DNA from: BS150m-G50 sp964501185 [NCBI: uncultured Bacteroidia bacterium]
GTDB lineage: Bacteria > CAIWAD01 > BS150m-G50
Reading direction: 5' to 3'
Assembly (NCBI GenBank): GCA_964501185.1
Contig: CAZCRT010000002.1
Location: 1-64,000 of the forward strand
DNA: 64,000 nt
Shown one piece after another: positions 47,219 to 55,929 of the stretch. Below the pieces are notes generated by a model, which searched no databases, was not told the origin of the DNA, and saw nothing but the letters and a program-made list of their open reading frames with translations. Each line of letters opens with the position of its first letter. Position 1 is the first letter of the stretch. Position numbers and translations under genes: made by a program.

Positions 47219-49101
47219 AGTTTTCTCTTCCTGTCACTTGACGATTTGAAAGCCTGGGAGTCGATACCCAGCTTCTGAAGCTTATACTTCAGGCTTCTTA
47301 ATGTAATCCCGAGTTCACGGGCAGACACCTCGCGAACTCCCCCATGTTCCTGCAGCTTATTCTCTATGAACTGCCGTTCAAAGTCCGCAACAGCCTGCTC
47401 AAGTTTCAGATCCGCAGACGGGTTGTCGGAAGTTTCAGCTGCATTCGTCAACATGAGATGTTGTGGTTCAATCAGAGTACGCGCCTTCTGATATCCCCGA
47501 AGCATAAGGTTTTTCAGTTCCCTGACATTACCGTTGTAACTGTGTTTTTCCAGCAACAGGACGGTTTCAGTAGCCAGGGATTTCCTGGTTTCATACTGTT
47601 CATTCAGTCTGTCCAGAAAACCTGACGCTAAGAAATATACATCTTCAATATGATTTCTTAAAGGAGAAACATGTATGCGAAAAACTGATATTCGTTGCAG
47701 CAGATCCTGACGAAAACTGGCAGATTTGACAAGTTCGTCAAGATCACGATTTGTTGCGGAAACAATACGTGCCGGGGAGCGTTTCACCTGTTGCGAGCCC
47801 ATGACAGTATATTCACCGCTTTCCAGGAAACGAAGCAGTTTTGGCTGGATGGATAGTGGCAGATCACCAAATTCATCGAGGAACAGCGTGCCATCAGCAG
47901 CAGCTTCAATCAGGCCGATGCGATCTTCTGATGCGCCAGTAAAGGAACCCTTGCGATGGCCGAAGAGTATTGATTCAAAGAGTGTTTCCGGAATGGCGGG
48001 ACAGTTAACCGGTATGAAAGGCTTCTGTCGGCGTTGACTGGCATTATGCAGTGCTCGTGCAACCAGCTCTTTGCCGGTACCTGTCTCACCTGTCACCAGA
48101 AGCGGGCTGTTAGCGTCAGCCAGTGAATCGATATCGGTCATTAAACGATGATGACTTGCAGACACACCTATCATCCCGTGACGGTGGAAGAGTGTGTTGG
48201 CAAGTTCAAGGTGTGTATCCTGACAGTACTCCTCACCAAGAACCTGCTGGCAGGCATGTTCCAGGAAGCTGCTGTCCATCTCCTGTTCACCTGACATAGC
48301 TCTGGCTTTTTCAAGTGAACGGCGCGCAGCCTGTTTCCTGTCAAGCTGATGTTGGCTGAGTCCCAGGTATGTCAACAGGCGGATCTGATCACTTCTGGCA
48401 GGATTCTGCTGCAGCAGTTTCCTCAGAGCGGGAACAGCCTGGTTATGCTTTCCCTGCAGGTGGAGAAGTGTTGCCTGATTGAACAGGTAACGGGAACTGA
48501 TATCGGGGTACTGGTCAGAGGAAAAGATATCCATCTCCTGCTGCAGCAACTCCTCTGCCAGCTTGTAGTTCTTCTGCCTTATGTGGAAGTCGCAGATGTT
48601 GAGTTGTACCATCAACCGCTGTCGTGGTAAATCATGACGCACAGCGATCTCATAAGCCTGCTGCAGGTGTTCCCAGGCTGCATCGGGGTCAATCGTTATC
48701 AGAGCATTACCCAGCATATTCTGAACCCGGCTGACATCTTCCGGGGCAACAATGTAACCTTCTGTCAGTGCCTGCCGGTAAAACTGGATGGCGGTTTTCA
48801 TATCACCCATGTTCTTGGTCGCCAGGCCGGCGTTGAGTAGTGCACGGGAGGAAACATCAGCCAACTCACCCTTGAAGTCGAGCAGTCGGCAATTGCGGTA
48901 AACCAGGAAGAACGCTTCTCTTGCCTGCTGGTTCTGACCCAGCTGCAGCAACGCATTCCCCCGCACCAACATCAGATAGTTGCGGGCAAAATCGTCGTGT
49001 AGCGCAGGCAGCTGTCTATCCACAGAGGAAATACACAACTGGTATTCCCGTTGCGCATAGTGCTGCAACGCAGGATTGGAAGAAAAGCTATTTTTTTGCA
49101 T
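47215..49101 (-). CDS. Sigma-54-dependent activator with N-terminal TPR region
   Basis: The 628-residue regulator has about 300 residues of TPR-like helices (AQREYQLCISSVDRQLPALH, LQLGQNQQAREAFFLVYRNC) in place of a receiver domain. The AAA+ domain follows, with Walker A GETGTGKE at 338-345 and the sigma-54 contact loop GSFTGA at 385-390 (usual GAFTGA). A Fis-type helix-turn-helix ends the protein (VREVSARELGITLRSLKYKL). It activates RpoN promoters in response to an unknown signal, probably a protein partner bound by the TPRs. No Shine-Dalgarno is evident at the ATG. Confidence 0.9.
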   Translation of the reverse strand: MQKNSFSSNPALQHYAQREYQLCISSVDRQLPALHDDFARNYLMLVRGNALLQLGQNQQAREAFFLVYRNCRLLDFKGELADVSSRALLNAGLATKNMGDMKTAIQFYRQALTEGYIVAPEDVSRVQNMLGNALITIDPDAAWEHLQQAYEIAVRHDLPRQRLMVQLNICDFHIRQKNYKLAEELLQQEMDIFSSDQYPDISSRYLFNQATLLHLQGKHNQAVPALRKLLQQNPARSDQIRLLTYLGLSQHQLDRKQAARRSLEKARAMSGEQEMDSSFLEHACQQVLGEEYCQDTHLELANTLFHRHGMIGVSASHHRLMTDIDSLADANSPLLVTGETGTGKELVARALHNASQRRQKPFIPVNCPAIPETLFESILFGHRKGSFTGASEDRIGLIEAAADGTLFLDEFGDLPLSIQPKLLRFLESGEYTVMGSQQVKRSPARIVSATNRDLDELVKSASFRQDLLQRISVFRIHVSPLRNHIEDVYFLASGFLDRLNEQYETRKSLATETVLLLEKHSYNGNVRELKNLMLRGYQKARTLIEPQHLMLTNAAETSDNPSADLKLEQAVADFERQFIENKLQEHGGVREVSARELGITLRSLKYKLQKLGIDSQAFKSSSDRKRKL

Positions 49102-49124
49102 ATGGTTGGGTAGTTGTTATTAAA

Positions 49125-49153
49125 ATCATAGTGAATTATTTGCGTTATTACAA
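49125..49153 (-). promoter_or_regulatory. Predicted promoter of the sigma-54 activator gene
   Basis: On the minus strand TTGTAA (49153-49148) and TATGAT (49130-49125) are 17 bases apart, giving a leader of only about 15-20 bases. That fits the missing Shine-Dalgarno at 49101. Confidence 0.45.
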
Positions 49154-49212
49154 GAACAAATCAACATCTTTTGTGTCATTTTTACGCTCTGGAATTCAAA
49201 AAATGCTCTCAA

Positions 49213-49241
49213 TTGAACAATAAAGTTTCTGTGTGTATGAT
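49213..49241 (+). promoter_or_regulatory. Predicted promoter of the TonB-dependent receptor gene
   Basis: TTGAAC (49213-49218) and TATGAT (49236-49241) are 17 bases apart in the divergent gap. The leader would be about 90 bases long. Confidence 0.45.
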
Positions 49242-49258
49242 GGAAGTTGTAATGCCTC

Positions 49259-49295
49259 CTGCAGCTCTTTTAAGTTAATGAGCGAGTCGCTGCAG
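49259..49295 (+). promoter_or_regulatory. Hairpin in the receptor gene leader
   Basis: CTGCAGC (49259-49265) and GCTGCAG (49289-49295) form a seven-pair stem, with GCTC/GAGC able to form an alternative inner stem. It lies between the predicted promoter and the receptor start, where leader control of transport genes often occurs. Confidence 0.35.
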
Positions 49296-49339
49296 TTCGT
49301 TTTTCTTGCCCACCTTATCGGTGCCAGTTAGTTTGCAAC

Positions 49340-51427
49340 ATGATGTACCGCATTGTACTGCAAATCATGCTGATGATGCTCACCGTTGCGCTCTGCAACG
49401 CCGCAGGAGTGCTCAGTGGCCGTGTGGTTGACGCGGATGACGGCTCTGCTATCAACGGTGCAACGATAACCATCTCAGGGGTTAACCGGGGCACCAGCAG
49501 TGACAGTGACGGCCGTTTTCGGCTTGAAGCAGTTGCTGATGGCAACTACACAGTTGTGATAAGCCATATCGCTTACCAGACCAGAACCATACGGCAACTA
49601 CCGATTTCCACTTTCCAGAATCCCCACCTGCTGCTGGAACTTGAACTCCATGTCTGGCAGAGTGACAGTCTGCAGGTAACTGTTTCAGGCAGCTCAATCG
49701 TGATCGAGTCCGGGCGTCCGCTCTTCCGGCAACAGCTTCCATCAGCCGCTGATACTGAAACCCGGTTGCGTAAACTGGAGGAAATCCCCGGTGTGCGCTT
49801 ACAGCGTGGCAGTGGTGACGGGACGGTGATCTTGCTTGATGGTTGCCCGGCGGAACAGGTACTCGTCTGTGTGGATGGTGTTCCGCTTAATCCCGGGGGC
49901 AGTGCTTCAGTTGATCTGGCAACAGTACCACTGGCTGATGCGAGCAGAGTGGAAGTTGTACGCGGGGCCGGTCAGACACTGTTCGGTGGCACCGGTGGTG
50001 GTGTGGTTAACTTTGTAACCCTCGATGATCCCACGATGGATAACAGCTATTATTCCATGAGTTCCCTGCCAGCCGTCAAAGCCGGTTTAAGCGGTAATCA
50101 TACTCGCTGGAGCTACAATAGTGGTGGGAGTTATTCCAGCGGCAGATATCCTTTCCACGATCCCGCTGCAGGGGGCAGGCTGGTACGTCAGCGAAACGGT
50201 GACAAATTGCATTGTGAGTCTGCTGTCAGTTGGAACCACCAGCAATTGAAAATGAGAAGCGCTGTCAGTGCCGGTGAGCGTGGATTGCCCCCTTTAATCG
50301 ATGAGCCTGGTGACACCAGACTGCGGCAGTCCAATCTGCAGTTATCGGTCAGTGGCACCTGGACAGGAAAACGTCAGAATCTGCGATTATATGGTAATGC
50401 AAACCGTGTAGCTTACGATGCCCCCGCGACAGCAAACTCCCCCCTGTCAATCGCCACCAGTTATCTGCAACTGGACAGCGGCCTGGGTTGGGAGCTCGAC
50501 CTTCCTTACAGCAATCTGTTTCTGGCAGCTGTAAATAACGAATACCGGTTCAACGACGAAATTGGTACGGTACCGAAAAACCGTGGAAGTCGCAGGCAAC
50601 TGAGGGGTGGTGGAGCTTTAGAAATACCTGCTTTCGCAAACTTTCCTGCTCTGGAGATCAAAGCAGGTGCAGCAGCAGTGCTGACACCACGATGTAAACT
50701 CAACCCGTTTGTTGGTATCAGTACCGTCAGCCAATTGGGGCAGGGGCAGTTTCATCTCGGTCTTGAACAGGGCTTGCATTATCCGGCATTTGCAACACAG
50801 TTTCCGCTGGAGGCCTTTCAGGTGCGGGGCAATCCCGACCTGTTGCCGGAACGGTTCCTCGAGCTGCGTGCCGGATGGCTGCAGAGCGGTGACAGATTGA
50901 CCTGGCAGCTGGAATATTCCCACAAACTGTCACGGGATCTGATTCGCTGGCAGCGGGGGAACGGGAATGTCTACCGGCCCGTAAACCTGGATCGCGCCCT
51001 GATTCAATCACTGACCGGTTATTTCCGTTATCAGTTGAAACCACAGGCCACCTGCAGCGGTAGTCTGCAGCTACAGGACCCCCGCAACAGGACTGCAGGT
51101 GATATCAACGAGGGATTGATTCTGCCACTGCGTCAACTGCTGGCCGGTTATCTGCGCGTATCACTGGACAGAGCTGAATACTTCGGTGACATCACACTGC
51201 AGTATGGCAGCAGGCAGTATACGCTGGCAGCTAACACCTCACATCTCTCGCTGGGATTCAGGGATCTCGACCCCTACACATTGACATCCGCCTCCCTTGG
51301 CAGGAAGCTCTCCGTTTGGGAGCTGGTGCTTCGGGTTGACAACATCTTCAATCAGGATCTGCAGCGTCTGGAAAGGCGTGTGGAACCGCTGCGTACATTC
51401 AACTTCCTGGTGCAGCGGAAGTTCTGA
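49340..51427 (+). CDS. TonB-dependent outer-membrane receptor
   Basis: The 695-residue protein has a signal peptide (YRIVLQIMLMMLTVALCNAA), then a carboxypeptidase-regulatory-like beta domain at about residues 24-105 (GVLSGRVVDADDGSAINGAT), a plug domain at about 125-225 (LEEIPGVRLQRGSGDGTVIL, VRGAGQTLFGGTGGGVVNFV), and a barrel ending in a C-terminal aromatic residue (FNFLVQRKF). It imports a ligand across the outer membrane using TonB energy. No neighbour identifies the ligand. The TonB-like AgmX protein 13 kb upstream is not an obvious partner. Confidence 0.9.
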   Translation: MMYRIVLQIMLMMLTVALCNAAGVLSGRVVDADDGSAINGATITISGVNRGTSSDSDGRFRLEAVADGNYTVVISHIAYQTRTIRQLPISTFQNPHLLLELELHVWQSDSLQVTVSGSSIVIESGRPLFRQQLPSAADTETRLRKLEEIPGVRLQRGSGDGTVILLDGCPAEQVLVCVDGVPLNPGGSASVDLATVPLADASRVEVVRGAGQTLFGGTGGGVVNFVTLDDPTMDNSYYSMSSLPAVKAGLSGNHTRWSYNSGGSYSSGRYPFHDPAAGGRLVRQRNGDKLHCESAVSWNHQQLKMRSAVSAGERGLPPLIDEPGDTRLRQSNLQLSVSGTWTGKRQNLRLYGNANRVAYDAPATANSPLSIATSYLQLDSGLGWELDLPYSNLFLAAVNNEYRFNDEIGTVPKNRGSRRQLRGGGALEIPAFANFPALEIKAGAAAVLTPRCKLNPFVGISTVSQLGQGQFHLGLEQGLHYPAFATQFPLEAFQVRGNPDLLPERFLELRAGWLQSGDRLTWQLEYSHKLSRDLIRWQRGNGNVYRPVNLDRALIQSLTGYFRYQLKPQATCSGSLQLQDPRNRTAGDINEGLILPLRQLLAGYLRVSLDRAEYFGDITLQYGSRQYTLAANTSHLSLGFRDLDPYTLTSASLGRKLSVWELVLRVDNIFNQDLQRLERRVEPLRTFNFLVQRKF

Positions 51428-51583
51428 TCGCATCATTTCTTAACCAGAGCAGTTTTCCAGTAACTTCACCAGGGATAGCTCTCAATCCGGGAATCCATAC
51501 CCACATTCTTCCAGGCAACACTCTTATGAAGTAAATATATACCATTCGATTATTACCATAATTAATAAAAAGAGAGATAAAAC

Positions 51584-51612
51584 TTGACATATACAATATT
51601 AAATGTCAAAAT
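51584..51612 (+). promoter_or_regulatory. Promoter with overlapping inverted repeat upstream of the DUF2089 gene
   Basis: TTGACA (51584-51589) and CAAAAT (51607-51612) are 17 bases apart. TTGACAT (51584-51590) and ATGTCAA (51603-51609) form a perfect seven-base inverted repeat covering the -35 and touching the -10. This is operator geometry, and the HTH protein encoded next may bind here. Confidence 0.5.
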
Positions 51613-51632
51613 AATTCAGAAAAGGAGGTCGC

Positions 51633-52025
51633 ATGTTTAAAACTGAATGTCCGGTTTGTGAAAATCAACTGCAGATCAGCAGCTATCAGTGCCCGGAATG
51701 TGGTACAGGTGTAAACGGCAATTTTCCACCACGTACTTTCGATATACTGGGTGAAGCGGAAGAAGATTTCGTAATCACCTTCCTGGTCTGTGGGGGAAGT
51801 ATCAAACAGGTAGAAAAACGCCTGGGAATTTCATATCCCACCGTCAAATCCCGTTTACGCAGGATTGTTGAGCTGCTCGGAGCACAGGTGGATGTTATGG
51901 AAACCGAGCTTAGAAGTAAAAGTGATGAAAAGGTTCTCAGGGAACTGAGCTCAGGAAAAATCGATGCGCAGGAAGCGATTCGCCGGTTGCGCAATGACCA
52001 GATGGGAGAGAATGATGAAGACTGA
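51633..52025 (+). CDS. DUF2089-family zinc-ribbon/HTH regulator
   Basis: The 130-residue protein has an N-terminal zinc ribbon (cysteines 6, 9, 20 and 23 in CPVC and CPEC), then a sigma-like helix-turn-helix (VEKRLGISYPTVKSRLRRIV) and an acidic C-terminal helix with AQEAIRRL. This is the DUF2089 layout. AAGGAGGTC precedes the ATG. It overlaps the next gene by 11 bases. It probably regulates its own operon through the inverted repeat upstream. Confidence 0.85.
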   Translation: MFKTECPVCENQLQISSYQCPECGTGVNGNFPPRTFDILGEAEEDFVITFLVCGGSIKQVEKRLGISYPTVKSRLRRIVELLGAQVDVMETELRSKSDEKVLRELSSGKIDAQEAIRRLRNDQMGENDED

Positions 52026-52416
52026 ACAAGAACAGGTATTGGAAATGTTGGCCGAAGGTAAAGTAACGGTTGAAGAAGCACAGCAACTGCTGGATGCACT
52101 TAACCAGAAACAGGAAGTGGCGCAGGAAGCGGAAATTGATATTTCAGGACTGCCTGCTAAAAGAGGTGGGCTGTTCCGTAAACCCCGCATGATATACATC
52201 GTGGTGGTCGAGAATGGCAAGAAGAAGGTAAATATCCGGATCCCTCTGGCACTGGCAAAGGTTGGTATGCGTTTTGTACCGGATGATGTAGTAGATGTAG
52301 CCGGTGAGAAGATAAACCTGGATGAGATTTTCGATGCCATTCACGATGGTGTGGATGGAAATCTGGTTGAAGTTGACGATGAAAAAGGCAATCAGGTGCG
52401 TATCTTTGTAAAATAG
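52015..52416 (+). CDS. SHOCT-like domain protein partnered with DUF2089
   Basis: I start at ATG 52015, six bases after GGAG, though ATG 52012 is possible. The 133-residue protein opens with a short-helix motif (EQEQVLEMLAEGKVTVEEAQ) typical of SHOCT/YvlB-like proteins. A beta-rich domain follows (YIVVVENGKKKVNIRIPLAL, DEIFDAIHDGVDGNLVEVDD). Such proteins occur beside DUF2089 and in envelope-stress operons. It has no membrane segment. Its stop is nine bases from the rtcB stop on the other strand. Confidence 0.75.
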   Translation: MKTEQEQVLEMLAEGKVTVEEAQQLLDALNQKQEVAQEAEIDISGLPAKRGGLFRKPRMIYIVVVENGKKKVNIRIPLALAKVGMRFVPDDVVDVAGEKINLDEIFDAIHDGVDGNLVEVDDEKGNQVRIFVK

Positions 52417-52425
52417 GGCAGGCTG

Positions 52426-53877
52426 TCATCCTTTGAGGACTGCTAAGGGACGCAGGCGCGCTACGCTGCGGGCAATTCCCGCTTCCTCTATCGCTGTGAC
52501 GACCTGTGCTACATCCTTGTATGCCTCCGGCATCTCTTCGGCAATCGTACTCTTGTTGCGTGCCATGACGGCAATCCCTCTGCCGGCGAGTTCATCAATG
52601 ACAGAGCGTCCCCTGGCATGTTTCAAGGCCTGCCTGCGACTCATCATCCGCCCGGCACCATGGCAGGCGGAACCGAAAGTAGAACGCATCGCCTGCTCAC
52701 TGCCGACCATCACCCAGGAGTAGCGGCCCATGTCACCCGGGATCAGCACCGGCTGGCCAAGGTCACGTAAGGAGGCGGGCAGGGCGCTGTGGCCGGGGCC
52801 GAAAGCACGGGTAGCCCCTTTTCGGTGTACACAAACCTGTTTCTGTTTACCATCCACCAGATGTTTTTCGATCTTGGCGATATTGTGTGCTACTTCATAA
52901 ACGGTATTGAGAGCAGCATCCTGCTCTGTAAGCCGTAAGCCCTGCCTGAAAGCTTTCCTGACCTGATGAGTCAAAAGTTGCCGGTTGGCAAAACCGAAAT
53001 TGACCGCGCAATTCATGGCTGTCAGATACTCCTGCCCCTCCGGTGATCTGATCGGTGCGCAGCAAAGCTGCCGGTCCGGCAACTCGATATGGTACTTTTC
53101 ACAGGCTCGCAGCATATCGCGGATGGCGTCATCACAAACCTGATGACCCAGACCGCGGGAACCGGTGTGGATTGTAACTGTAACAGTGCCCATTTTCAAA
53201 CCGAGTCGTTCAGCAGCAGCCCGGTCAAACAGTTGGGCTACATACCCTACCTCTACAAAGTGGTTGCCACTGCCCAGTGTGCCCAGTTGCGGCCGCCCCC
53301 TGCCCAGTGCTCTTTCACTGAGCGCTGCCGGATCTGCATTCCTGATACAGCCATTTTCCTCGATCCTGTCCAGATCACTCTCGACACCATAACCCTGTTT
53401 CACTGCCCAGGCTGCACCTTCACGCAGTACCGCTTTGAGCTCCTGCTCCTTCAGTAGCAGTCGTCCACTGCCTCCCACACCGGCCGGAATCTGTTGATAG
53501 AGAGTTTTCAGAAGTTCCGTCAAATGAGGACGAACCTGTTCCAGCTGCAGTCTGCTGGAAAGCAATCGCACGCCACAGTTAATATCATACCCGACACCAC
53601 CGGGAGAGATAACCCCATCCTCCATGGAGAAAGCAGCCACGCCACCGATCGGAAAACCGTACCCCCAGTGGATATCAGGCATGGCGATCGCAGCGTTAAT
53701 GATACCCGGCAGCGTGGCTACATTGCGCACCTGCTGCAGTGCGTTATCCCGGGTGATAGTTTCAAGCATATCTTCGCTGGCATAGATATGCCCCGGAACC
53801 AGCATCCCCTCACGGCGTGGCAGCTCCCAGACACCCGGTGCGAGTCGCTGCAGCATATCTCTATTGGTATTATTCAT
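52426..53877 (-). CDS. rtcB: RNA-splicing ligase RtcB
   Basis: The 483-residue enzyme has the RtcB landmarks MPDIHWGYGFPIGGVAAF, the metal-binding GYDINCGVRLL (D98, C101), GSGNHFVEVGYV, HTGSRGLGHQV, and the guanylylated histidine H363 in GPGHSALP. It joins 2',3'-cyclic phosphate and 5'-OH RNA ends with GTP and Mn2+. Archease is encoded just upstream on the same strand, so the protein and its activator are made together. Confidence 0.97.
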   Translation of the reverse strand: MNNTNRDMLQRLAPGVWELPRREGMLVPGHIYASEDMLETITRDNALQQVRNVATLPGIINAAIAMPDIHWGYGFPIGGVAAFSMEDGVISPGGVGYDINCGVRLLSSRLQLEQVRPHLTELLKTLYQQIPAGVGGSGRLLLKEQELKAVLREGAAWAVKQGYGVESDLDRIEENGCIRNADPAALSERALGRGRPQLGTLGSGNHFVEVGYVAQLFDRAAAERLGLKMGTVTVTIHTGSRGLGHQVCDDAIRDMLRACEKYHIELPDRQLCCAPIRSPEGQEYLTAMNCAVNFGFANRQLLTHQVRKAFRQGLRLTEQDAALNTVYEVAHNIAKIEKHLVDGKQKQVCVHRKGATRAFGPGHSALPASLRDLGQPVLIPGDMGRYSWVMVGSEQAMRSTFGSACHGAGRMMSRRQALKHARGRSVIDELAGRGIAVMARNKSTIAEEMPEAYKDVAQVVTAIEEAGIARSVARLRPLAVLKG

Positions 53878-53891
53878 GGTAAACTGCTGTT

Positions 53892-54329
53892 TTAGATATC
53901 GAAGATGACTCGTGCTGTCCAGTTCTGATCCTCGATCTGACGCACTTCCAGCTGATGGAAGGTGATCGCTTTTATTTCACGCAGCAGCTGATGCCGCTCG
54001 GGGTCGAACTTGTTACCGGATAATCCTGCCTTCAGCTGTGTTCCGGAAATCTCCAGTTCATACTCCCGGTACAGATTGCCCAGAACAGAGAAATGGTAAT
54101 TCAGTTCTGTAAGCCAGCTGACCAGCAGTGTTTCAACATCATCTTCTTCAAGCGTTATCTCCTGTACATCTCTGGCAGAAACAGCTGCCGGATTTTCCAG
54201 CAGAACGGCGTAGAAACCGTGAGCAGCCTGCCTGAACAGTTCCGTTAATGATGGAGCGCGCAGGATCAACCCGGTGTCACCGGTGTGATCGAGCAGATTG
54301 AAGGAAGCTGTTTCTGAATCAGGTTTCAT
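53892..54329 (-). CDS. Archease, RtcB activator
   Basis: The 145-residue acidic protein begins FNLLDHTGDTGLILRAPSLT and contains EEDDVETLLVSWLTELNYHF and ITFHQLEVR, the archease core with its metal-binding Asp residues. It speeds RtcB turnover and allows use of other nucleotides. It lies 14 bases before rtcB. The gap to the divergent lipoprotein gene holds both promoters. Confidence 0.9.
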   Translation of the reverse strand: MKPDSETASFNLLDHTGDTGLILRAPSLTELFRQAAHGFYAVLLENPAAVSARDVQEITLEEDDVETLLVSWLTELNYHFSVLGNLYREYELEISGTQLKAGLSGNKFDPERHQLLREIKAITFHQLEVRQIEDQNWTARVIFDI

Positions 54330-54361
54330 TCCTATCCTGTTTGCTGACCGGGATGATTGTT

Positions 54362-54390
54362 TTGCAATTTAGAAAGCCACGTGATAAAAT
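54362..54390 (+). promoter_or_regulatory. Predicted promoter of the beta-helix lipoprotein gene
   Basis: TTGCAA (54362-54367) and TAAAAT (54385-54390) are 17 bases apart, 47 bases before the ATG at 54437. Confidence 0.5.
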
Positions 54391-54436
54391 ACAAATCCAA
54401 CTACACATGACGCTACTGCTACCCACAGGAGGGATT

Positions 54437-55849
54437 ATGAAAACCTATCTGCGTATCACAATGTTTACCGCATTACTGCTGACACTCATCGGGTGCCATG
54501 GTGGTTCTCCTGATTCTAAAGTCGATTCCTTTAATGTTGAGATCACTCTCCAGTCGGATGCCGGTATAGTTCTCAGCGATCTGCACTACTATCTCTTTGA
54601 ATACCCTTCAGCACCTGATCTGGAAGAGATTCGCAGCATCTATCCCAACCTGGGTCCAGCGGCGGAACTGGTCACTCTACCCGCTCTGTCTGCTGATTTT
54701 GAGCAGGCCTACACCGATCAACCTGACAATAACACACTGTCATTCGATTCAATACCAATAGCGGATTATGTGCTCTGGGTGGAGGGGAACACAGTTCCGA
54801 CTCAGCGTTTTCTGATCCGTGCTGATCTGGAGAATCCGGTGGTGCGTATCCGCAGCGGTTCTGTGATTGATGGACTGAATCTGTTGAGTGATACAACTCT
54901 TACCCTGAATATCTATGAAGTGACGGATGAGATTATCGTTGGTGAAGGTGCTACCCTTACCATTGCCGAGGGTACCGAACTGCGTTTTGCACCAGATGTC
55001 GGTATCACAGTCAACGGTGGCAGTCTCCACATCAGCAGCAGTGCGGGGCAGCCGGTCCTTTTCCTCGGACGTGAGGAGATAGTTGGTGACCCTCAATGGA
55101 AGGGCATCAGGCTTCATGATCCGATCGAGCCATTCCTGCTGGACAGGGCTCTCTTCATGCATGCCGATACCGCTCTGGCATTCAGTGATGGTGGCGATAT
55201 CACTCTTTCCCATTCGATCTTCGTTGACAATGGTTGTGCCTTGTATGGTGAAGGTGATTTCTATCTGACAAATTTGCGTTTCTCCTACAATGCTAACGCG
55301 ATAAGTATTGCAACGGGTACAGTTGATCTTAATGCTTCAATTATGATGTTGCAGTCGGAGAATGGTCTTGAGGTGGGACCGAACTGCAGATTACAACTTG
55401 AGAACAACTGGTTCGAAGCCTGCTACCGGGCGCTCGACATTCATGAAAACTGCCGGGGTACTGTCACGAACAATGTTTTCAGTGGAACAACCTGGGAAAC
55501 TGTACGATTGGACACACCTGACAGCCTTGCTATGTCAAGAAACACATTTCACGCTACAGTGCTTCTCGATTTTCGACTCACTTTTACTAATTCGTATGAA
55601 GCGTTTTTCATACAGGAAAATAATCTGCTGCGGGGAAATGTGCTGAATCCGATTCTTACTGTTGTCAGCCATGTACCGGACGATATGCAGCTCTTTCTGC
55701 AGTACAATTACTGGAATACAACTGACAGCGACCTCATCCAGAGTCATTTCCAGATAACCGGAAATGTGGAACCGGACTTTCTGCCATTGGAATTAGGACT
55801 GCTTCCAGATGCTGGCCCCTGGGGAAACTATCCTTATGGGATTCAGTAA
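54437..55849 (+). CDS. Beta-helix lipoprotein
   Basis: I start at ATG 54437, just after AGGAGGG, because it opens a lipoprotein signal with C20 in LTLIGCHGG. The 470-residue product has an N-terminal beta domain (about 30-150), then parallel beta-helix repeats (LTIAEGTELRFAPDVGITVN, ITLSHSIFVDNGCALYGEGD, LRFSYNANAISIATGTVDLN, GTVTNNVFSGTTWETVRLDT). It is anchored to a membrane and may bind polysaccharide; no lyase residues stand out. Confidence 0.8.
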   Translation: MKTYLRITMFTALLLTLIGCHGGSPDSKVDSFNVEITLQSDAGIVLSDLHYYLFEYPSAPDLEEIRSIYPNLGPAAELVTLPALSADFEQAYTDQPDNNTLSFDSIPIADYVLWVEGNTVPTQRFLIRADLENPVVRIRSGSVIDGLNLLSDTTLTLNIYEVTDEIIVGEGATLTIAEGTELRFAPDVGITVNGGSLHISSSAGQPVLFLGREEIVGDPQWKGIRLHDPIEPFLLDRALFMHADTALAFSDGGDITLSHSIFVDNGCALYGEGDFYLTNLRFSYNANAISIATGTVDLNASIMMLQSENGLEVGPNCRLQLENNWFEACYRALDIHENCRGTVTNNVFSGTTWETVRLDTPDSLAMSRNTFHATVLLDFRLTFTNSYEAFFIQENNLLRGNVLNPILTVVSHVPDDMQLFLQYNYWNTTDSDLIQSHFQITGNVEPDFLPLELGLLPDAGPWGNYPYGIQ

Positions 55850-55929
55850 CAGCTGTTGTACGGAAAATCAGATTTGTGAGACATCTTTCTGGGAAATCAG
55901 CCTGACAGGCTACCAGAGCAGGAGAAACA

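Noticed and set aside
49320-49336. GG and GC elements resembling a -24/-12 sigma-54 promoter before the receptor gene.
   Set aside because: They are 15 bases apart instead of 12 and lie within 20 bases of the start codon.
49242-49339. Possible cobalamin riboswitch before the TonB-dependent receptor.
   Set aside because: The leader is too short, and no B12-box (GCCACTG-like) is present; only a simple hairpin is supported.
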